From Treponema denticola (lineage in GTDB: Bacteria; Spirochaetota; Spirochaetia; Treponematales; Treponemataceae): a stretch of DNA of 64,000 nt. The DNA lies in contig NZ_CP038800.1 in assembly GCF_024400535.1 (NCBI RefSeq), positions 248,001-312,000 on the forward strand, written 5' to 3'. The notes under the pieces were generated by a model. It did no database searches, was not told the DNA's origin, and saw only the letters and a program-made list of their open reading frames with translations. The position numbers and the translations under genes were made by a program. Below, in pieces: positions 16,471 to 25,463 of the stretch; the first letter of the stretch is position 1; each line of letters begins with the position of its first letter.

Positions 16471-17664
16471 ATGATTGTAAAACCAATGGTTAGGAACAAT
16501 ATTTGTCTAAACGCTCATCCGCAAGGATGCAAAAAAGGCGTTGAGGATCAAATAGAGTACACAAAAAAGAGAATTACCGCTGAGGTAAAAGCCGGAGCAA
16601 AGGCACCTAAAAATGTGCTGGTACTCGGCTGCTCGAACGGTTACGGACTTGCAAGCCGCATAACGGCAGCATTCGGCTATGGGGCAGCCACTATCGGCGT
16701 TTCCTTTGAAAAGGCCGGAAGCGAAACAAAGTACGGCACACCCGGCTGGTACAATAACCTGGCCTTTGACGAGGCTGCCAAGAGGGAAGGCCTTTATTCC
16801 GTAACTATAGACGGAGACGCCTTTTCCGATGAAATCAAGGCACAAGTAATCGAAGAAGCCAAAAAGAAAGGAATTAAATTCGATCTTATAGTTTACAGCT
16901 TGGCAAGTCCTGTAAGAACCGATCCCGATACAGGCATAATGCACAAGTCCGTCTTAAAGCCTTTCGGAAAGACATTTACAGGCAAGACAGTCGATCCCTT
17001 TACGGGAGAACTAAAAGAAATTTCCGCCGAACCTGCAAACGATGAAGAAGCCGCTGCAACCGTTAAGGTTATGGGAGGAGAAGACTGGGAACGCTGGATA
17101 AAGCAGCTTTCAAAAGAAGGTCTTTTAGAAGAAGGCTGCATTACCCTAGCCTATTCCTATATCGGCCCGGAGGCCACTCAAGCCCTCTACCGAAAGGGCA
17201 CCATAGGAAAGGCAAAAGAACACCTTGAAGCAACTGCCCACCGCCTAAACAAAGAAAACCCGTCAATACGGGCCTTCGTTTCGGTAAACAAGGGCTTGGT
17301 AACAAGAGCAAGTGCGGTAATCCCCGTAATTCCCCTATACCTCGCTTCCTTGTTTAAGGTTATGAAAGAAAAAGGAAACCACGAGGGCTGTATTGAGCAA
17401 ATTACCCGCCTTTATGCCGAAAGGCTCTACCGTAAAGACGGCACCATCCCTGTCGATGAAGAAAACAGAATCCGTATCGACGACTGGGAGCTTGAAGAAG
17501 ACGTTCAAAAGGCAGTTTCAGCTTTAATGGAAAAGGTAACAAGCGAAAATGCCGAAAGCCTAACCGACCTTGCAGGCTACCGCCACGACTTTTTAGCCTC
17601 AAACGGCTTTGATGTCGAAGGCATCAACTACGAAGCCGAAGTAGAAAGGTTCGACAGGATTTAA
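16471..17664 (+). CDS. ter: Trans-2-enoyl-CoA reductase (FabV/Ter family)
   Basis: Reduces trans-2-enoyl-CoA (or enoyl-ACP) to the saturated thioester with NADH. I recognise this 397-residue protein as the T. denticola Ter enzyme. It has the N-terminal VLVLGCSNGYGLASR nucleotide fold and the Y-x8-K active site in YRKGTIGKAK (Tyr240, Lys249), followed by VNKGLVTRASAVIP. GGAGGTATGAT gives a clear start at 16471. It is the only enoyl reductase in the window and so probably completes the fab pathway here; in other bacteria Ter can instead feed butyrate formation. A repeat cassette separates it from fabG. Confidence 0.96.
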   Translation: MIVKPMVRNNICLNAHPQGCKKGVEDQIEYTKKRITAEVKAGAKAPKNVLVLGCSNGYGLASRITAAFGYGAATIGVSFEKAGSETKYGTPGWYNNLAFDEAAKREGLYSVTIDGDAFSDEIKAQVIEEAKKKGIKFDLIVYSLASPVRTDPDTGIMHKSVLKPFGKTFTGKTVDPFTGELKEISAEPANDEEAAATVKVMGGEDWERWIKQLSKEGLLEEGCITLAYSYIGPEATQALYRKGTIGKAKEHLEATAHRLNKENPSIRAFVSVNKGLVTRASAVIPVIPLYLASLFKVMKEKGNHEGCIEQITRLYAERLYRKDGTIPVDEENRIRIDDWELEEDVQKAVSALMEKVTSENAESLTDLAGYRHDFLASNGFDVEGINYEAEVERFDRI

Positions 17665-17672
17665 ATGAGGTA

Positions 17673-18704
17673 ATGGCAAAAAAAGCTAAAACGGATATTC
17701 GATCTTCGGCGGCGGAGTATTTGACTTTTGTTGCTGCAGGCGGTAAAAGCGCTGAAAATATCGAAATACGGTATGAAGATGAAAATATTTGGCTGACTCA
17801 AAAAATGATGGCTGTTTTGTATGATGTTGATGTAAGAACAGTCAACTATCATATTAAGAAAATTTTTATTGATAGTGAATTGCAGGAAAATTCAGTTATC
17901 CGAAATTTTCGGATAACTGCCGCTGACGGAAAAGACTATGACACAAAACACTACGGATTGCAAATGATTATTGCCGTAGGCTTTAAAGTTAATTCTGAGC
18001 GGGCGGTGCAATTTAGAAAATGGGTCAACCGTATTACAAAAGAGTACACAATCAAAGGCTGGGTCATGGATTCGGAACGGCTGAAAAAAGGCTCTTTTCT
18101 TACAGACAAATATTTTGAAGAACAGCTGGAGCGGGTTAGAGAAATCAGGGCAAGCGAACGCAAGTTCTATCAAAAGATTACCGACCTGTATGCAACTGCT
18201 TTAGACTACGATAAAACAGCCGCTGCTACCAAAAGGTTTTATGCAACGGTACAAAACAAAATGCATTTTGCCGTCCACGGGCATACGGCTGCGGAGCTTA
18301 TTTATGAGCGTGCCGACAGTACGCAACCGCACATGGGACTGACTACATGGCAGGATGCTCCCGAAGGCAAAATTAAAAAATCCGATGTTATTATTGCAAA
18401 AAACTACTTAAGCGAGACAGAACTTTCGCAGTTAAACCGGATGGTAACTTCATATCTCGACTTTGCAGAAAATATGGCGTTGCGGAAGATTCCGCTTACC
18501 ATGCAAGATTGGGAAACGCGGCTTACCGGTTTTATCGAAATGTTCGAATACGGACTTTTAAAAGACGCGGGAAAGGTATCTGCGGAAATTGCAAAACTGC
18601 ATGCCGAAACCGAATTTGAAAAATACCGCATCATTCAGGATAAGACCTTTGTTTCCGATTTTGACAAATACTTAGCGGAATTGGAAAATACCATTAGCGG
18701 ATAA
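17673..18704 (+). CDS. RhuM-family protein
   Basis: A 343-residue member of the RhuM family (named from a Salmonella pathogenicity island). The N-terminal region ENIWLTQKMMAVLYDVDVRT resembles a winged helix DNA-binding domain, and a long helical C-terminal part follows (LSETELSQLNRMV, KIPLTMQDWETRL). The biochemical function is unknown; members are scattered in mobile and defence-rich regions. It starts 8 bases after ter with GAGGTA as ribosome-binding site and is followed after 9 bases by the AlbA_2 gene, so it marks the left edge of the accessory island. Confidence 0.85.
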   Translation: MAKKAKTDIRSSAAEYLTFVAAGGKSAENIEIRYEDENIWLTQKMMAVLYDVDVRTVNYHIKKIFIDSELQENSVIRNFRITAADGKDYDTKHYGLQMIIAVGFKVNSERAVQFRKWVNRITKEYTIKGWVMDSERLKKGSFLTDKYFEEQLERVREIRASERKFYQKITDLYATALDYDKTAAATKRFYATVQNKMHFAVHGHTAAELIYERADSTQPHMGLTTWQDAPEGKIKKSDVIIAKNYLSETELSQLNRMVTSYLDFAENMALRKIPLTMQDWETRLTGFIEMFEYGLLKDAGKVSAEIAKLHAETEFEKYRIIQDKTFVSDFDKYLAELENTISG

Positions 18705-18713
18705 TTATAAAAT

Positions 18714-20078
18714 ATGGAAGATTATAATAAAGAGTTTAAAATCGATATTCCTAAAAAACAAAGTGCACTTAAAGCTGAAATCATCTCTTTTTTAAATAGC
18801 ACCAATGGAGAAATATATTTAGGTGTAGATGACAGCGGAACTATACATTATGATCTTATAAACGAAAAAAAGGAAAAATGGGAAGAAATACTCTCAAATT
18901 GGATTGTAAATGCTTTTAATCCCGATGTAACGAATTTAATATATATCTATCCAAATGAAACACCTTTTAGGATAAAGATTCTTAAGGGAAAAGAAAGACC
19001 TTATTTTTATAAAGATGGAGAAGGTTTTAATACAAAAGGCGTATATGTCAGAGTCGGCAGTACAAAAAGACTTGCAAGTTTTGATGAAATTCAAAGAATG
19101 ATACGGCAGCATAGTCAGCATGATTACGAGCGTTTGTTATGTCATCGGGATGATTTAACCTTTAATTATGTAGAAAATAGATTTAAAGAAAAAGGAGTCC
19201 TTTTTGACAAATATGCTCTATCCCTCATCGATAAAGATGATAAATACAATAATGCAGCTCTCTTATTGAGTGACCAAAATCCTACTACTAGTAAATTTGC
19301 AGTTTTTCAAGGCACTACGGTGAATATCTTTTTGGATAAAAAAGAATTTACAGGTTCCATCTTAAAACAATTAGATGAAGTTCTCTATTTTGCCAATTTA
19401 TCAAATCGAAAAAAAATCACCATTACCGGAAAACCTGAACGGGATGAATATTTGGATATTCCCGAAAGAGCACTCAGAGAAGCTATCGTAAATTGTTATT
19501 GTCATAGAGATTGGACCTTAAGCGGAGATATAAAAATAGAATTTTACGATGACAGAGTGCAGATTTTTTCTCCCGGCAGCTTGCCAGACGGATTGACATT
19601 GGAAAACATAAAAATGGGCATGGTTGCAAAAAGAAATAAAATTATCGTAGATACTCTGGATAAAGCCGATGTTATTGAAAATTATGCTTCGGGCGTACGC
19701 AGAATATTTGAAGATTATGCACATTTTAAAAAACAACCCGAATATTATATTTCCGATAACGGGGTAATAGTTACCTTATTCAATCGAAATTATTATGTCC
19801 AAAATGACGGTCAAAGTGGCGGCCAAAATGATGTTCAAAATGATGTTCAAAATGATGTTCAAAATGATGTTCAAAAATTGAGTGCAGAACAAAGAAAAGA
19901 AAAGATCATGGAACTGATGAAATCAAATAACAAAATCACAATTGATATGATAAAATGTATAATTAATGTATCAAAACCTACCATTGAGAGGGATATAGCT
20001 AAACTAAGAAAAGACAACAAGATTGAATATATCGGCAGTGCCAAGGACGGCCGGTGGATTGTAAAAACAAAGAATTAG
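18714..20078 (+). CDS. AlbA_2/Schlafen-like ATP-binding regulator
   Basis: A 454-residue protein of the COG2865 type. The N-terminal AlbA_2 (Schlafen-like) domain covers about 5-130 (NSTNGEIYLGVDDSGTI). A HATPase-like domain follows (IPERALREAIVNCYCHRDW, near 258-276). After a Gln/Asn linker (QNDVQNDVQ) comes a C-terminal winged helix (ITIDMIKCIINVSKPTIERD), ending GRWIVKTKN. These proteins are usually annotated as putative transcriptional regulators or RecG-like helicases; the function is unproven. The last ~75 codons plus the downstream spacer recur at 25190-25463. No strong ribosome-binding site is seen before the ATG. Confidence 0.82.
   Translation: MEDYNKEFKIDIPKKQSALKAEIISFLNSTNGEIYLGVDDSGTIHYDLINEKKEKWEEILSNWIVNAFNPDVTNLIYIYPNETPFRIKILKGKERPYFYKDGEGFNTKGVYVRVGSTKRLASFDEIQRMIRQHSQHDYERLLCHRDDLTFNYVENRFKEKGVLFDKYALSLIDKDDKYNNAALLLSDQNPTTSKFAVFQGTTVNIFLDKKEFTGSILKQLDEVLYFANLSNRKKITITGKPERDEYLDIPERALREAIVNCYCHRDWTLSGDIKIEFYDDRVQIFSPGSLPDGLTLENIKMGMVAKRNKIIVDTLDKADVIENYASGVRRIFEDYAHFKKQPEYYISDNGVIVTLFNRNYYVQNDGQSGGQNDVQNDVQNDVQNDVQKLSAEQRKEKIMELMKSNNKITIDMIKCIINVSKPTIERDIAKLRKDNKIEYIGSAKDGRWIVKTKN
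19824..19871 (+). repeat. Four tandem 12-bp repeats inside the AlbA_2 gene
   Basis: The unit CAAAATGATGTT occurs four times in a row and encodes the QNDV linker. The unit is a multiple of three, so changes in copy number alter linker length without shifting the frame. Confidence 0.85.
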
Positions 20079-20112
20079 ACATTTATATATGGGGGGATTT
20101 TAATAAACACTT

Positions 20113-20907
20113 ATGAAAAAATTTTTAATGATAACGATTACAGTATGTTTATTAGCAGGCGGTGTAAATGCCTTTGCCTATGGAATCAATAGCTTTACGG
20201 TTTATGATGCACAAGACAATATTGTACACAAGATAACCGCCAAGAGCGAAGTCAATGCGTTATATCTGCTTTTTCAAGAATCTTTGCAGATAGCAGCTGA
20301 CGAAGCTTTGTTTACGGAATTACCTAAAGACGCACAAGTGTTATACCGTTATGTTCTTTCATATAATTACAGTGATGATGAGCAGTATTTCAGTTTTATA
20401 GTATATAAAAATTATCCTCTTTGCCGGATTCCCCAATTACAGGAAAAGGAGGATATCCCAAAAGAATTAACATGGAAACTTTTTAAATATGCATACGAAA
20501 TCGCCGGCAAGCCGGCTGAGGTGAAAAAGCTGCTTTCTTATTCTGCGAAAAATTCTTATATCCGCATATATGATGATAAGGACTCTCTTTTACTATTTAT
20601 TACAGGGGAAAAAATTCTGGATATGTTCGACACATTGTTTGGAAAAGATATCGCCGAAATCGAAATCGAAGAAAGAAATTTGAAAAGCCTTTTTACCGCC
20701 GAAAGCATTCATGATGGCCGAGAAGTCCTTGTGCATTATTCATTTATGGATGATGACAAAATTATGAAGCTGTATATTTACAAAGACACAAAAGAAATGA
20801 ATATAACAACCGATACCGGAGTTCTAAAAGTAAACCTTTCAGAAGAAGCGTATAGAATTTTAAGCAGCCCTAAAAGCTTTCAAAAAGAATTCGAAAAAAG
20901 AAGATGA
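20113..20907 (+). CDS. Secreted protein of unknown function
   Basis: A 264-residue protein with a signal peptide (MKKFLMITITVCLLAGGVNA, cleavage near FA-Y). The mature part is acidic and soluble, with no motif I recognise. The 5' leader and first codons (TAAACACTTATGAAAAAATT) are the same as those before the LRR genes at 20982 and 25464, so it belongs to a locally duplicated family of secreted-protein slots. A GGGGGGA site precedes the ATG at a long distance. Probably periplasmic or surface-exposed; role unknown. Confidence 0.7.
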   Translation: MKKFLMITITVCLLAGGVNAFAYGINSFTVYDAQDNIVHKITAKSEVNALYLLFQESLQIAADEALFTELPKDAQVLYRYVLSYNYSDDEQYFSFIVYKNYPLCRIPQLQEKEDIPKELTWKLFKYAYEIAGKPAEVKKLLSYSAKNSYIRIYDDKDSLLLFITGEKILDMFDTLFGKDIAEIEIEERNLKSLFTAESIHDGREVLVHYSFMDDDKIMKLYIYKDTKEMNITTDTGVLKVNLSEEAYRILSSPKSFQKEFEKRR

Positions 20908-20981
20908 TAAAAAATGAAGTTTATGGATAGTTGGAAATGAATAATGTAATTATACAATACCAATTAAAGGACTAAACACTT

Positions 20982-22193
20982 ATGAAAAAATTTTTGACGG
21001 TATTATTTTTAACAGGACTGTTGACAGCGAGTATCGCAGCAGCAGAAAATTCTGCGAAAACTGCTGGCACAGGAAAGGCTATACTCGGAATAAGTCCGCA
21101 TGGAAAAGATATAAGCATAAAGGCGGTAACGGCAGACGGCTCGCCCGTACAGGTAGAAGGCTGCACGGTTACGGAATTCCCGAGCGGCGAAGAAACGGTA
21201 CTTACGGCAACGGGAACAAAGGTTGTCCTTAAAGGTGCTCTTATCGAGCTGTTCTGTTATGCTAACAAACTTACCGCGCTTGATGTCCGCGGTTTAACGG
21301 CTTTGCAGGAGCTGTATTGCCAAAACAATATGCTTACTTCGCTTGATGTACGGGAATTAACCGGCTTACATACGCTGTATTGCGGCAAAAATTGGTTTAC
21401 CGCACTGGATATACGTGGGTTGACCGCTTTGCAGGAGCTGTACTGCAATGATAACGAAATCGCATCCCTCGATGCACGGGGGCTTACCGCGCTGCAGGCA
21501 CTGCACTGTGACAATAACCGGCTGACATCCCTTGATGTGCAGGGGCTGACTGCTTTACAGGAGCTGGATTGCAGTTCCAATGCAATCGCTTCCATCGATG
21601 TACGGGGACTTACCGGCTTACGTATACTGTACTGTGAAAATAACCGGCTAACCTCCCTCGATGTACAGGGTCTGACTGCTTTACAGAAGCTGGATTGCAG
21701 TTCCAATGCAATCGCTTCCATCGATGTACGGGGACTTACCGGCTTACGTATGCTGTACTGTGAAAATAACCGGCTAACCTCCCTCGATGTACAGGGGCTG
21801 ACTGCTTTACAGAAGCTGGTGTGCTCGGATAATCAGCTTACCGCACTCAATGTGCAGGGCTTACCCGCCTTACAGGCGCTGGTTTTTCAGCATAACCGCC
21901 TTGAAGAAGATGCCCTTATACGGATACTCAACAGTTTGCCCGACCGCAAAACGGATGAAGAAGCCGAAGCCGTATTTTACACGGAAGAGGATAGTAGGAA
22001 TGAAGGAAACTATACGGATTGGAGTTCTTCCGCCGGTCTGCAAGCAGCAATAAAAACTGCAAGAGCAAAAAATTGGACGATTTATAAGCAGACTGTCGGA
22101 GAAGATTTTGAAGAGCTTGAGGTGACGGAGGAATCGGAGCGCGGTACAGGCTTCGTGGCGCCGCCGTTCCAATCGATAAAACCTACACGGTAA
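20982..22193 (+). CDS. Secreted leucine-rich-repeat protein (frameshifted LRR-FGE fusion)
   Basis: A 403-codon reading frame: signal peptide (1-21), a short beta-rich domain, then ten 21-residue repeats of the LxxLxCxxNxLxxLDVxxLxx type (IRREKO-like LRR, about residues 87-297), an LRR cap (LPDRK), and a linker NYTDWSSSAGLQAA shared with the protein at 22717. At about 22156 one G is missing relative to that paralogue, shifting the frame and ending translation at 22193 instead of entering an FGE domain. Repeats 5-9 contain a recent 126-bp (two-repeat) duplication. LRR proteins of treponemes act in adhesion; that role is inferred. The truncated product may still be secreted. Confidence 0.8.
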   Translation: MKKFLTVLFLTGLLTASIAAAENSAKTAGTGKAILGISPHGKDISIKAVTADGSPVQVEGCTVTEFPSGEETVLTATGTKVVLKGALIELFCYANKLTALDVRGLTALQELYCQNNMLTSLDVRELTGLHTLYCGKNWFTALDIRGLTALQELYCNDNEIASLDARGLTALQALHCDNNRLTSLDVQGLTALQELDCSSNAIASIDVRGLTGLRILYCENNRLTSLDVQGLTALQKLDCSSNAIASIDVRGLTGLRMLYCENNRLTSLDVQGLTALQKLVCSDNQLTALNVQGLPALQALVFQHNRLEEDALIRILNSLPDRKTDEEAEAVFYTEEDSRNEGNYTDWSSSAGLQAAIKTARAKNWTIYKQTVGEDFEELEVTEESERGTGFVAPPFQSIKPTR

Positions 22194-22330
22194 AAGGTAT
22201 ACGTTTTGCGATGAAGCCTATAGCTGCGGTACAAGGCGCAGTACTGGGCGATAATAACATGGAGGATAACCAAGAACACTCGGTCAGCCTGTCAGCGTAT
22301 TATATAGGCGAAACGGAAGTAACGCAGGAG
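22157..22330 (+). pseudogene. Remnant of an FGE/C-type-lectin-fold domain
   Basis: In the frame restored by adding one base, this continues the LRR protein with PIDKTYTVKG and AYYIGETEVTQE, matching the start of the FGE domain in 22717-25044 (there at about 24180-24360). It ends abruptly at 22330 where a hairpin begins; the remaining ~220 residues of the domain are absent. So the LRR gene was once an LRR-FGE fusion, lost by a one-base deletion and a 3' truncation. Confidence 0.8.
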
Positions 22331-22353
22331 CGGCAGGTATGAATACCTCCCGC
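22330..22353. repeat. Hairpin at the truncation point
   Basis: GCGGCAGGTAT (22330-22340) and ATACCTCCCGC (22343-22353) are inverted repeats with one mismatch. The homology to the FGE domain stops exactly where this begins, which suggests a rearrangement junction or a terminator-like structure without a U tract. Confidence 0.6.
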
Positions 22354-22393
22354 ACGAATAAGACAAATCATTTTAGTAATGGAGGCCTTTGTT

Positions 22394-22702
22394 ATGTACG
22401 AACCACTTTTTGAACAAATAAAATCGGTGCCGATAATATTATTTTTTATTACAGTAGCTACATTGTTTGCCGGTGAACGTAATTTACAACAAAGAGCCGT
22501 CTATCATCTGAAAATTTCTTCGGCAGAGCAATTTACGATAAATGTATACTTTCAGCATAAAAAGGAAAACATACACGCAAACCGGGACCTTTACAAAATC
22601 GATCAAGCCACGCGTGATCGCGAACTTAAAACACAAGGGGTTGGCAGGGTTTTGGCGCAAAATGTTAATGTTTTTACACATAATGAATTTGACGTTGATT
22701 AA
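22394..22702 (+). CDS. Small hypothetical protein
   Basis: A 102-codon frame starting at ATG 22394 behind a good GGAGG site (22382-22386). It contains one hydrophobic stretch (VPIILFFITVATLFA, about 12-26) followed by a polar, basic C-terminal part. The hydrophobic segment may be an atypical signal or a single membrane anchor. I recognise no family. It ends 14 bases before the TvpA-like gene, so the two may be co-transcribed. Moderate doubt whether it is real. Confidence 0.45.
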   Translation: MYEPLFEQIKSVPIILFFITVATLFAGERNLQQRAVYHLKISSAEQFTINVYFQHKKENIHANRDLYKIDQATRDRELKTQGVGRVLAQNVNVFTHNEFDVD

Positions 22703-22716
22703 TAAGGATGGGGAAT

Positions 22717-25044
22717 ATGAGACAGCTTGCATTTTTATTAGTATGTATGCTGAGCGTAACGGCTGCATTGGGCGCCGAACACACTGCTGGAAAGACTGCG
22801 GTAAACGAAGCTCAGACGGAATCTGAAAAATCCATAGTACATCTCACCTGGAATAAGGACGGCACAGCAATCGCCAAAGCCCTTATCGGCGACGAGGTAA
22901 CATTGTGCGCCGGCACGAAAAATATTCCCGATGGAACGAGCGCGGTAATCAAAATCATAGAAAAAGCCGCCGGCGGCAATGACGCCGATGTTGCAACGCT
23001 TACGGCGCCGGTGCGGAACAACACCATTGAATGCGCGTGGAAAATCGTTTATGCCGCCGGTGAGGATGATACAAACAGCGAAGAAGATGAAAACGTCTAT
23101 GCACTGCCGGAATACGCATTTATAATCGAGTGCGGAGGGATAAGGAGCAAAGAAAGCGGGCTGCTTGCGGTGCGGGGAGGCTTACAAGTCATCGTAAAAG
23201 ATGCCCAATCAAACGCTCCTCTGAAAAATACGAAGGTTTCGATTTTACAAAACGGCTTCATGTATAAAACCGTTGAGACGGATGATAAAGGGTATTTTGA
23301 ATTGTTCGATATACCGATTGGAAAATTTGAAGTAAAGCCGGAAAGCTCGGACTATTACGGCGATTTTTTGACGGATCAATATATGAACGAAGTCGATACT
23401 GATTCAGAGGAATATCAAGAAATTCTAACGTATTTGGCTCGTCATAAAAAACAAACGAAGGAACTCTTAAAGCCGATTGATGTGGAAATAACGTATCACA
23501 ATACATCAGAGTCTCAAAAGGATGCATATTTTAAGATATATACTCATATTTTAAAGCAAAAAAATAAGGGATACGAAAAAGAGCGAACTGAATTACATGC
23601 AATGTACCAAACAATCAATACATTTTTTGCACTGACGGCAGGAGGGGGAACCTATTTCGGTCATCAAGCAGAACGGATTTGCGCTTATGTGGAATATGAT
23701 TTGACCTATTTGAAAAAATCCGAAACCGCCGTAAAAGAGCGTACATTATCCGAAGCTGAAAAATCCGATTTTGAGTATTTTTTGTGGACTGTCGGGACTC
23801 AAAACATCGATATGCAGCAATATATGGTAAATGAAGGGAATTTGGGATATGCAAAAATTATGCATGCGGCAATTAACGCGATGACAAACCTTGAATCGTA
23901 TCTACGCAATACTTTTTACTATGAACGCGCCTATAACTATATCAATCTCACCATGCTGAAAAAGATTGGGGGGCGCTCAGGTGATGAAGAAGCCACAGCC
24001 GTATTTTACACGGAAGAGGATAATCGGAGTGAAGGAAACTATACGGATTGGAGCTCTTCCGCCGGTCTCCAAGCAGCAATAAAAACTGCAAGAGCAAAAA
24101 ATTGGACGATTTATAAGCAGATTGTCGGAGGAGATTTTGAAGAGCTTGAGGTGACGGAGGAATCGGAGCGCGGTACAGGCTTCGGTGGCGCCGCCGTTCC
24201 AATCGATAAAACCTACACGGTAAAAGGCGTGAGCTTTACGATGAAAGGGATTACCGCCGTAACGGACGCCGTACTGGGTGATAATAGCATGGAGGATAAC
24301 CAAGAACACTCGGTAAACCTGTCAGCGTATTATATAGGAGAGACGGAAGTAACGCAGGAACTGTGGCTTGCAGTGATGGGGAATAATCCGAGCTATTTCG
24401 ACGGTTCCCAAAACAGCGAACCGGCTAAAGGCGAAGCGCAGGGAAAACGGCCGGTAGAAAACGTAACGTGGTTTGACTGCATTGTGTTCTGTAACGAGCT
24501 GACGAAGAAAGTATCGGAGTTAGAAGAAAACCAGTGCGTATATACCTTTGGAGGACACGCATACACAAAGGAAGATGCCCAAAATCAAGAGGTTCCGGAA
24601 ATGGATATGAGCAAGAAAGGGTTCCGCTTACCGACGGAGACAGAATGGGAATGGGCAGCGAAGGGAGGTAAAGAGTACCGCTGGGCAGGAACGGATGAGC
24701 AAGATGAACTTAAAAAGTATGCGTGGTATGCATGGTATGATGACAGCGACGGAGGAGATGCGAACAATAAGACGCATGAAGTAAAGCAGAAGCAAGCGAA
24801 CGGCTACGGCTTATACGATATGAGCGGGAACGTATGGGAATGGTGCTGGGACTGGTACGACGATAATACGCCTGCCGAGGGACACGACCTTGACGGTGTT
24901 GGGGCGGGTTCGGTCCGCGTCATTCGCGGCGGCAGCTGGTTTAATAGAGCGATTTACGCCGCTTGCGCCTCTCGGGACATCAGTAATCCGGTCAGCAGAT
25001 GTGACTTTCTCGGTTTGCGTGTGGCGTACAGCGTTGGGAAATAA
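22717..25044 (+). CDS. Secreted TvpA-like FGE/C-type-lectin-fold variable protein
   Basis: A 775-residue secreted protein. Domains: signal peptide (MRQLAFLLVCMLSVTAALGA), Ig-like region (about 30-130), a carboxypeptidase-regulatory-like beta domain (LQVIVKDAQSNAPLKN, about 150-205), a helical region, a linker shared with the LRR proteins (DWSSSAGLQAA, near 445), and a formylglycine-generating-enzyme-type domain (about 490-775: YYIGETEVTQELW, GFRLPTETEWEWAA, LYDMSGNVWEW, VIRGGSW, GLRVAYS). That fold is used by TvpA, the variable protein of the T. denticola diversity-generating retroelement. I use ATG 22717, behind GGGG, rather than 22708. Likely surface ligand binding rather than enzymatic; the C-terminal ~35 codons look mutagenised. 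Confidence 0.8.
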   Translation: MRQLAFLLVCMLSVTAALGAEHTAGKTAVNEAQTESEKSIVHLTWNKDGTAIAKALIGDEVTLCAGTKNIPDGTSAVIKIIEKAAGGNDADVATLTAPVRNNTIECAWKIVYAAGEDDTNSEEDENVYALPEYAFIIECGGIRSKESGLLAVRGGLQVIVKDAQSNAPLKNTKVSILQNGFMYKTVETDDKGYFELFDIPIGKFEVKPESSDYYGDFLTDQYMNEVDTDSEEYQEILTYLARHKKQTKELLKPIDVEITYHNTSESQKDAYFKIYTHILKQKNKGYEKERTELHAMYQTINTFFALTAGGGTYFGHQAERICAYVEYDLTYLKKSETAVKERTLSEAEKSDFEYFLWTVGTQNIDMQQYMVNEGNLGYAKIMHAAINAMTNLESYLRNTFYYERAYNYINLTMLKKIGGRSGDEEATAVFYTEEDNRSEGNYTDWSSSAGLQAAIKTARAKNWTIYKQIVGGDFEELEVTEESERGTGFGGAAVPIDKTYTVKGVSFTMKGITAVTDAVLGDNSMEDNQEHSVNLSAYYIGETEVTQELWLAVMGNNPSYFDGSQNSEPAKGEAQGKRPVENVTWFDCIVFCNELTKKVSELEENQCVYTFGGHAYTKEDAQNQEVPEMDMSKKGFRLPTETEWEWAAKGGKEYRWAGTDEQDELKKYAWYAWYDDSDGGDANNKTHEVKQKQANGYGLYDMSGNVWEWCWDWYDDNTPAEGHDLDGVGAGSVRVIRGGSWFNRAIYAACASRDISNPVSRCDFLGLRVAYSVGK
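24905..25040 (+). other. Candidate DGR variable region (VR)
   Basis: The last ~45 codons of the TvpA-like gene. After the invariant RGGSW, codons 24940-25011 mix fixed codons (GCG, GCC, GCT, CGG, CCG) with at least twelve that fit NNY (TTT, AAT, ATT, TAC, TCT, GAC, ATC, AGT, GTC, AGC, TGT, CTC), as expected if AAC/AAT codons of a template were mutated at adenines. No template repeat or reverse transcriptase is in this window, so a distant element would have to act in trans. Confidence 0.55.
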
Positions 25045-25076
25045 TGGGGTAATGGGTAATGGGTAATTGGTAATGG
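25045..25076 (+). repeat. Degenerate 7-bp tandem repeats (GGTAATG)
   Basis: Immediately after the TvpA-like stop codon, GGTAATG is repeated about four times with one variant. It is non-coding. Between here and 25163 I see no gene. Confidence 0.7.
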
Positions 25077-25163
25077 AGAATTTGTAATTGGTAGTTAAAG
25101 CGATTTATGTACGGTATGCGGTAACGACACATTACAAATTAAATAAAGGAGACGGTCGTCTAT

Positions 25164-25430
25164 ATGATAACGTTAAAAGATATTTCTTTGTTTAATCGAA
25201 ATTATGATGTCCAAAATGACGGTCAAAAAATAAGTGCAAACAATAGACTGAAAAGAATCATAAGATATATAGAAAGTGATAACGCTATGACAGCAGATAG
25301 ACTTAAAGAGCTTTTAAATGTATCTAAACGGACTGTAGAGCGTGATATTGAAAAATTAAGAAAAGATAACAAGATTGAGTATGTCGGCAGTGCAAAAGAC
25401 GGCCGGTGGATTGTGAAAGCAAAGAATTAG
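25164..25430 (+). pseudogene. Duplicated 3' fragment of the AlbA_2 regulator gene
   Basis: An 88-codon frame encoding FNRNYDVQNDGQ, then a winged helix (MTADRLKELLNVSKRTVERD) and the end GRWIVKAKN. It matches the last ~90 codons of 18714-20078, without the AlbA_2 and ATPase domains. Similarity continues through the stop codon, the spacer (GACATTTATATATGGGGG) and the start of the next secreted-protein gene. It is the footprint of a segmental duplication. An ATG at 25164 sits 11 bases after AGGAGACGG, so a free-standing DNA-binding domain could still be made. Confidence 0.72.
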
Positions 25431-25463
25431 ACATTTATATATGGGGGATTTTAATAAACACTT

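Noticed and set aside
21257-21721. A 154-codon minus-strand frame opposite the LRR array, and similar frames opposite 25748-26647
   Set aside because: The 63-bp LRR periodicity keeps antisense frames open; they are serine-rich mirror images of the repeats.
22717-25044. True formylglycine-generating enzyme
   Set aside because: The protein is secreted and multidomain, with no sulfatase nearby; the pattern fits the non-enzymatic lectin-like use of the fold.
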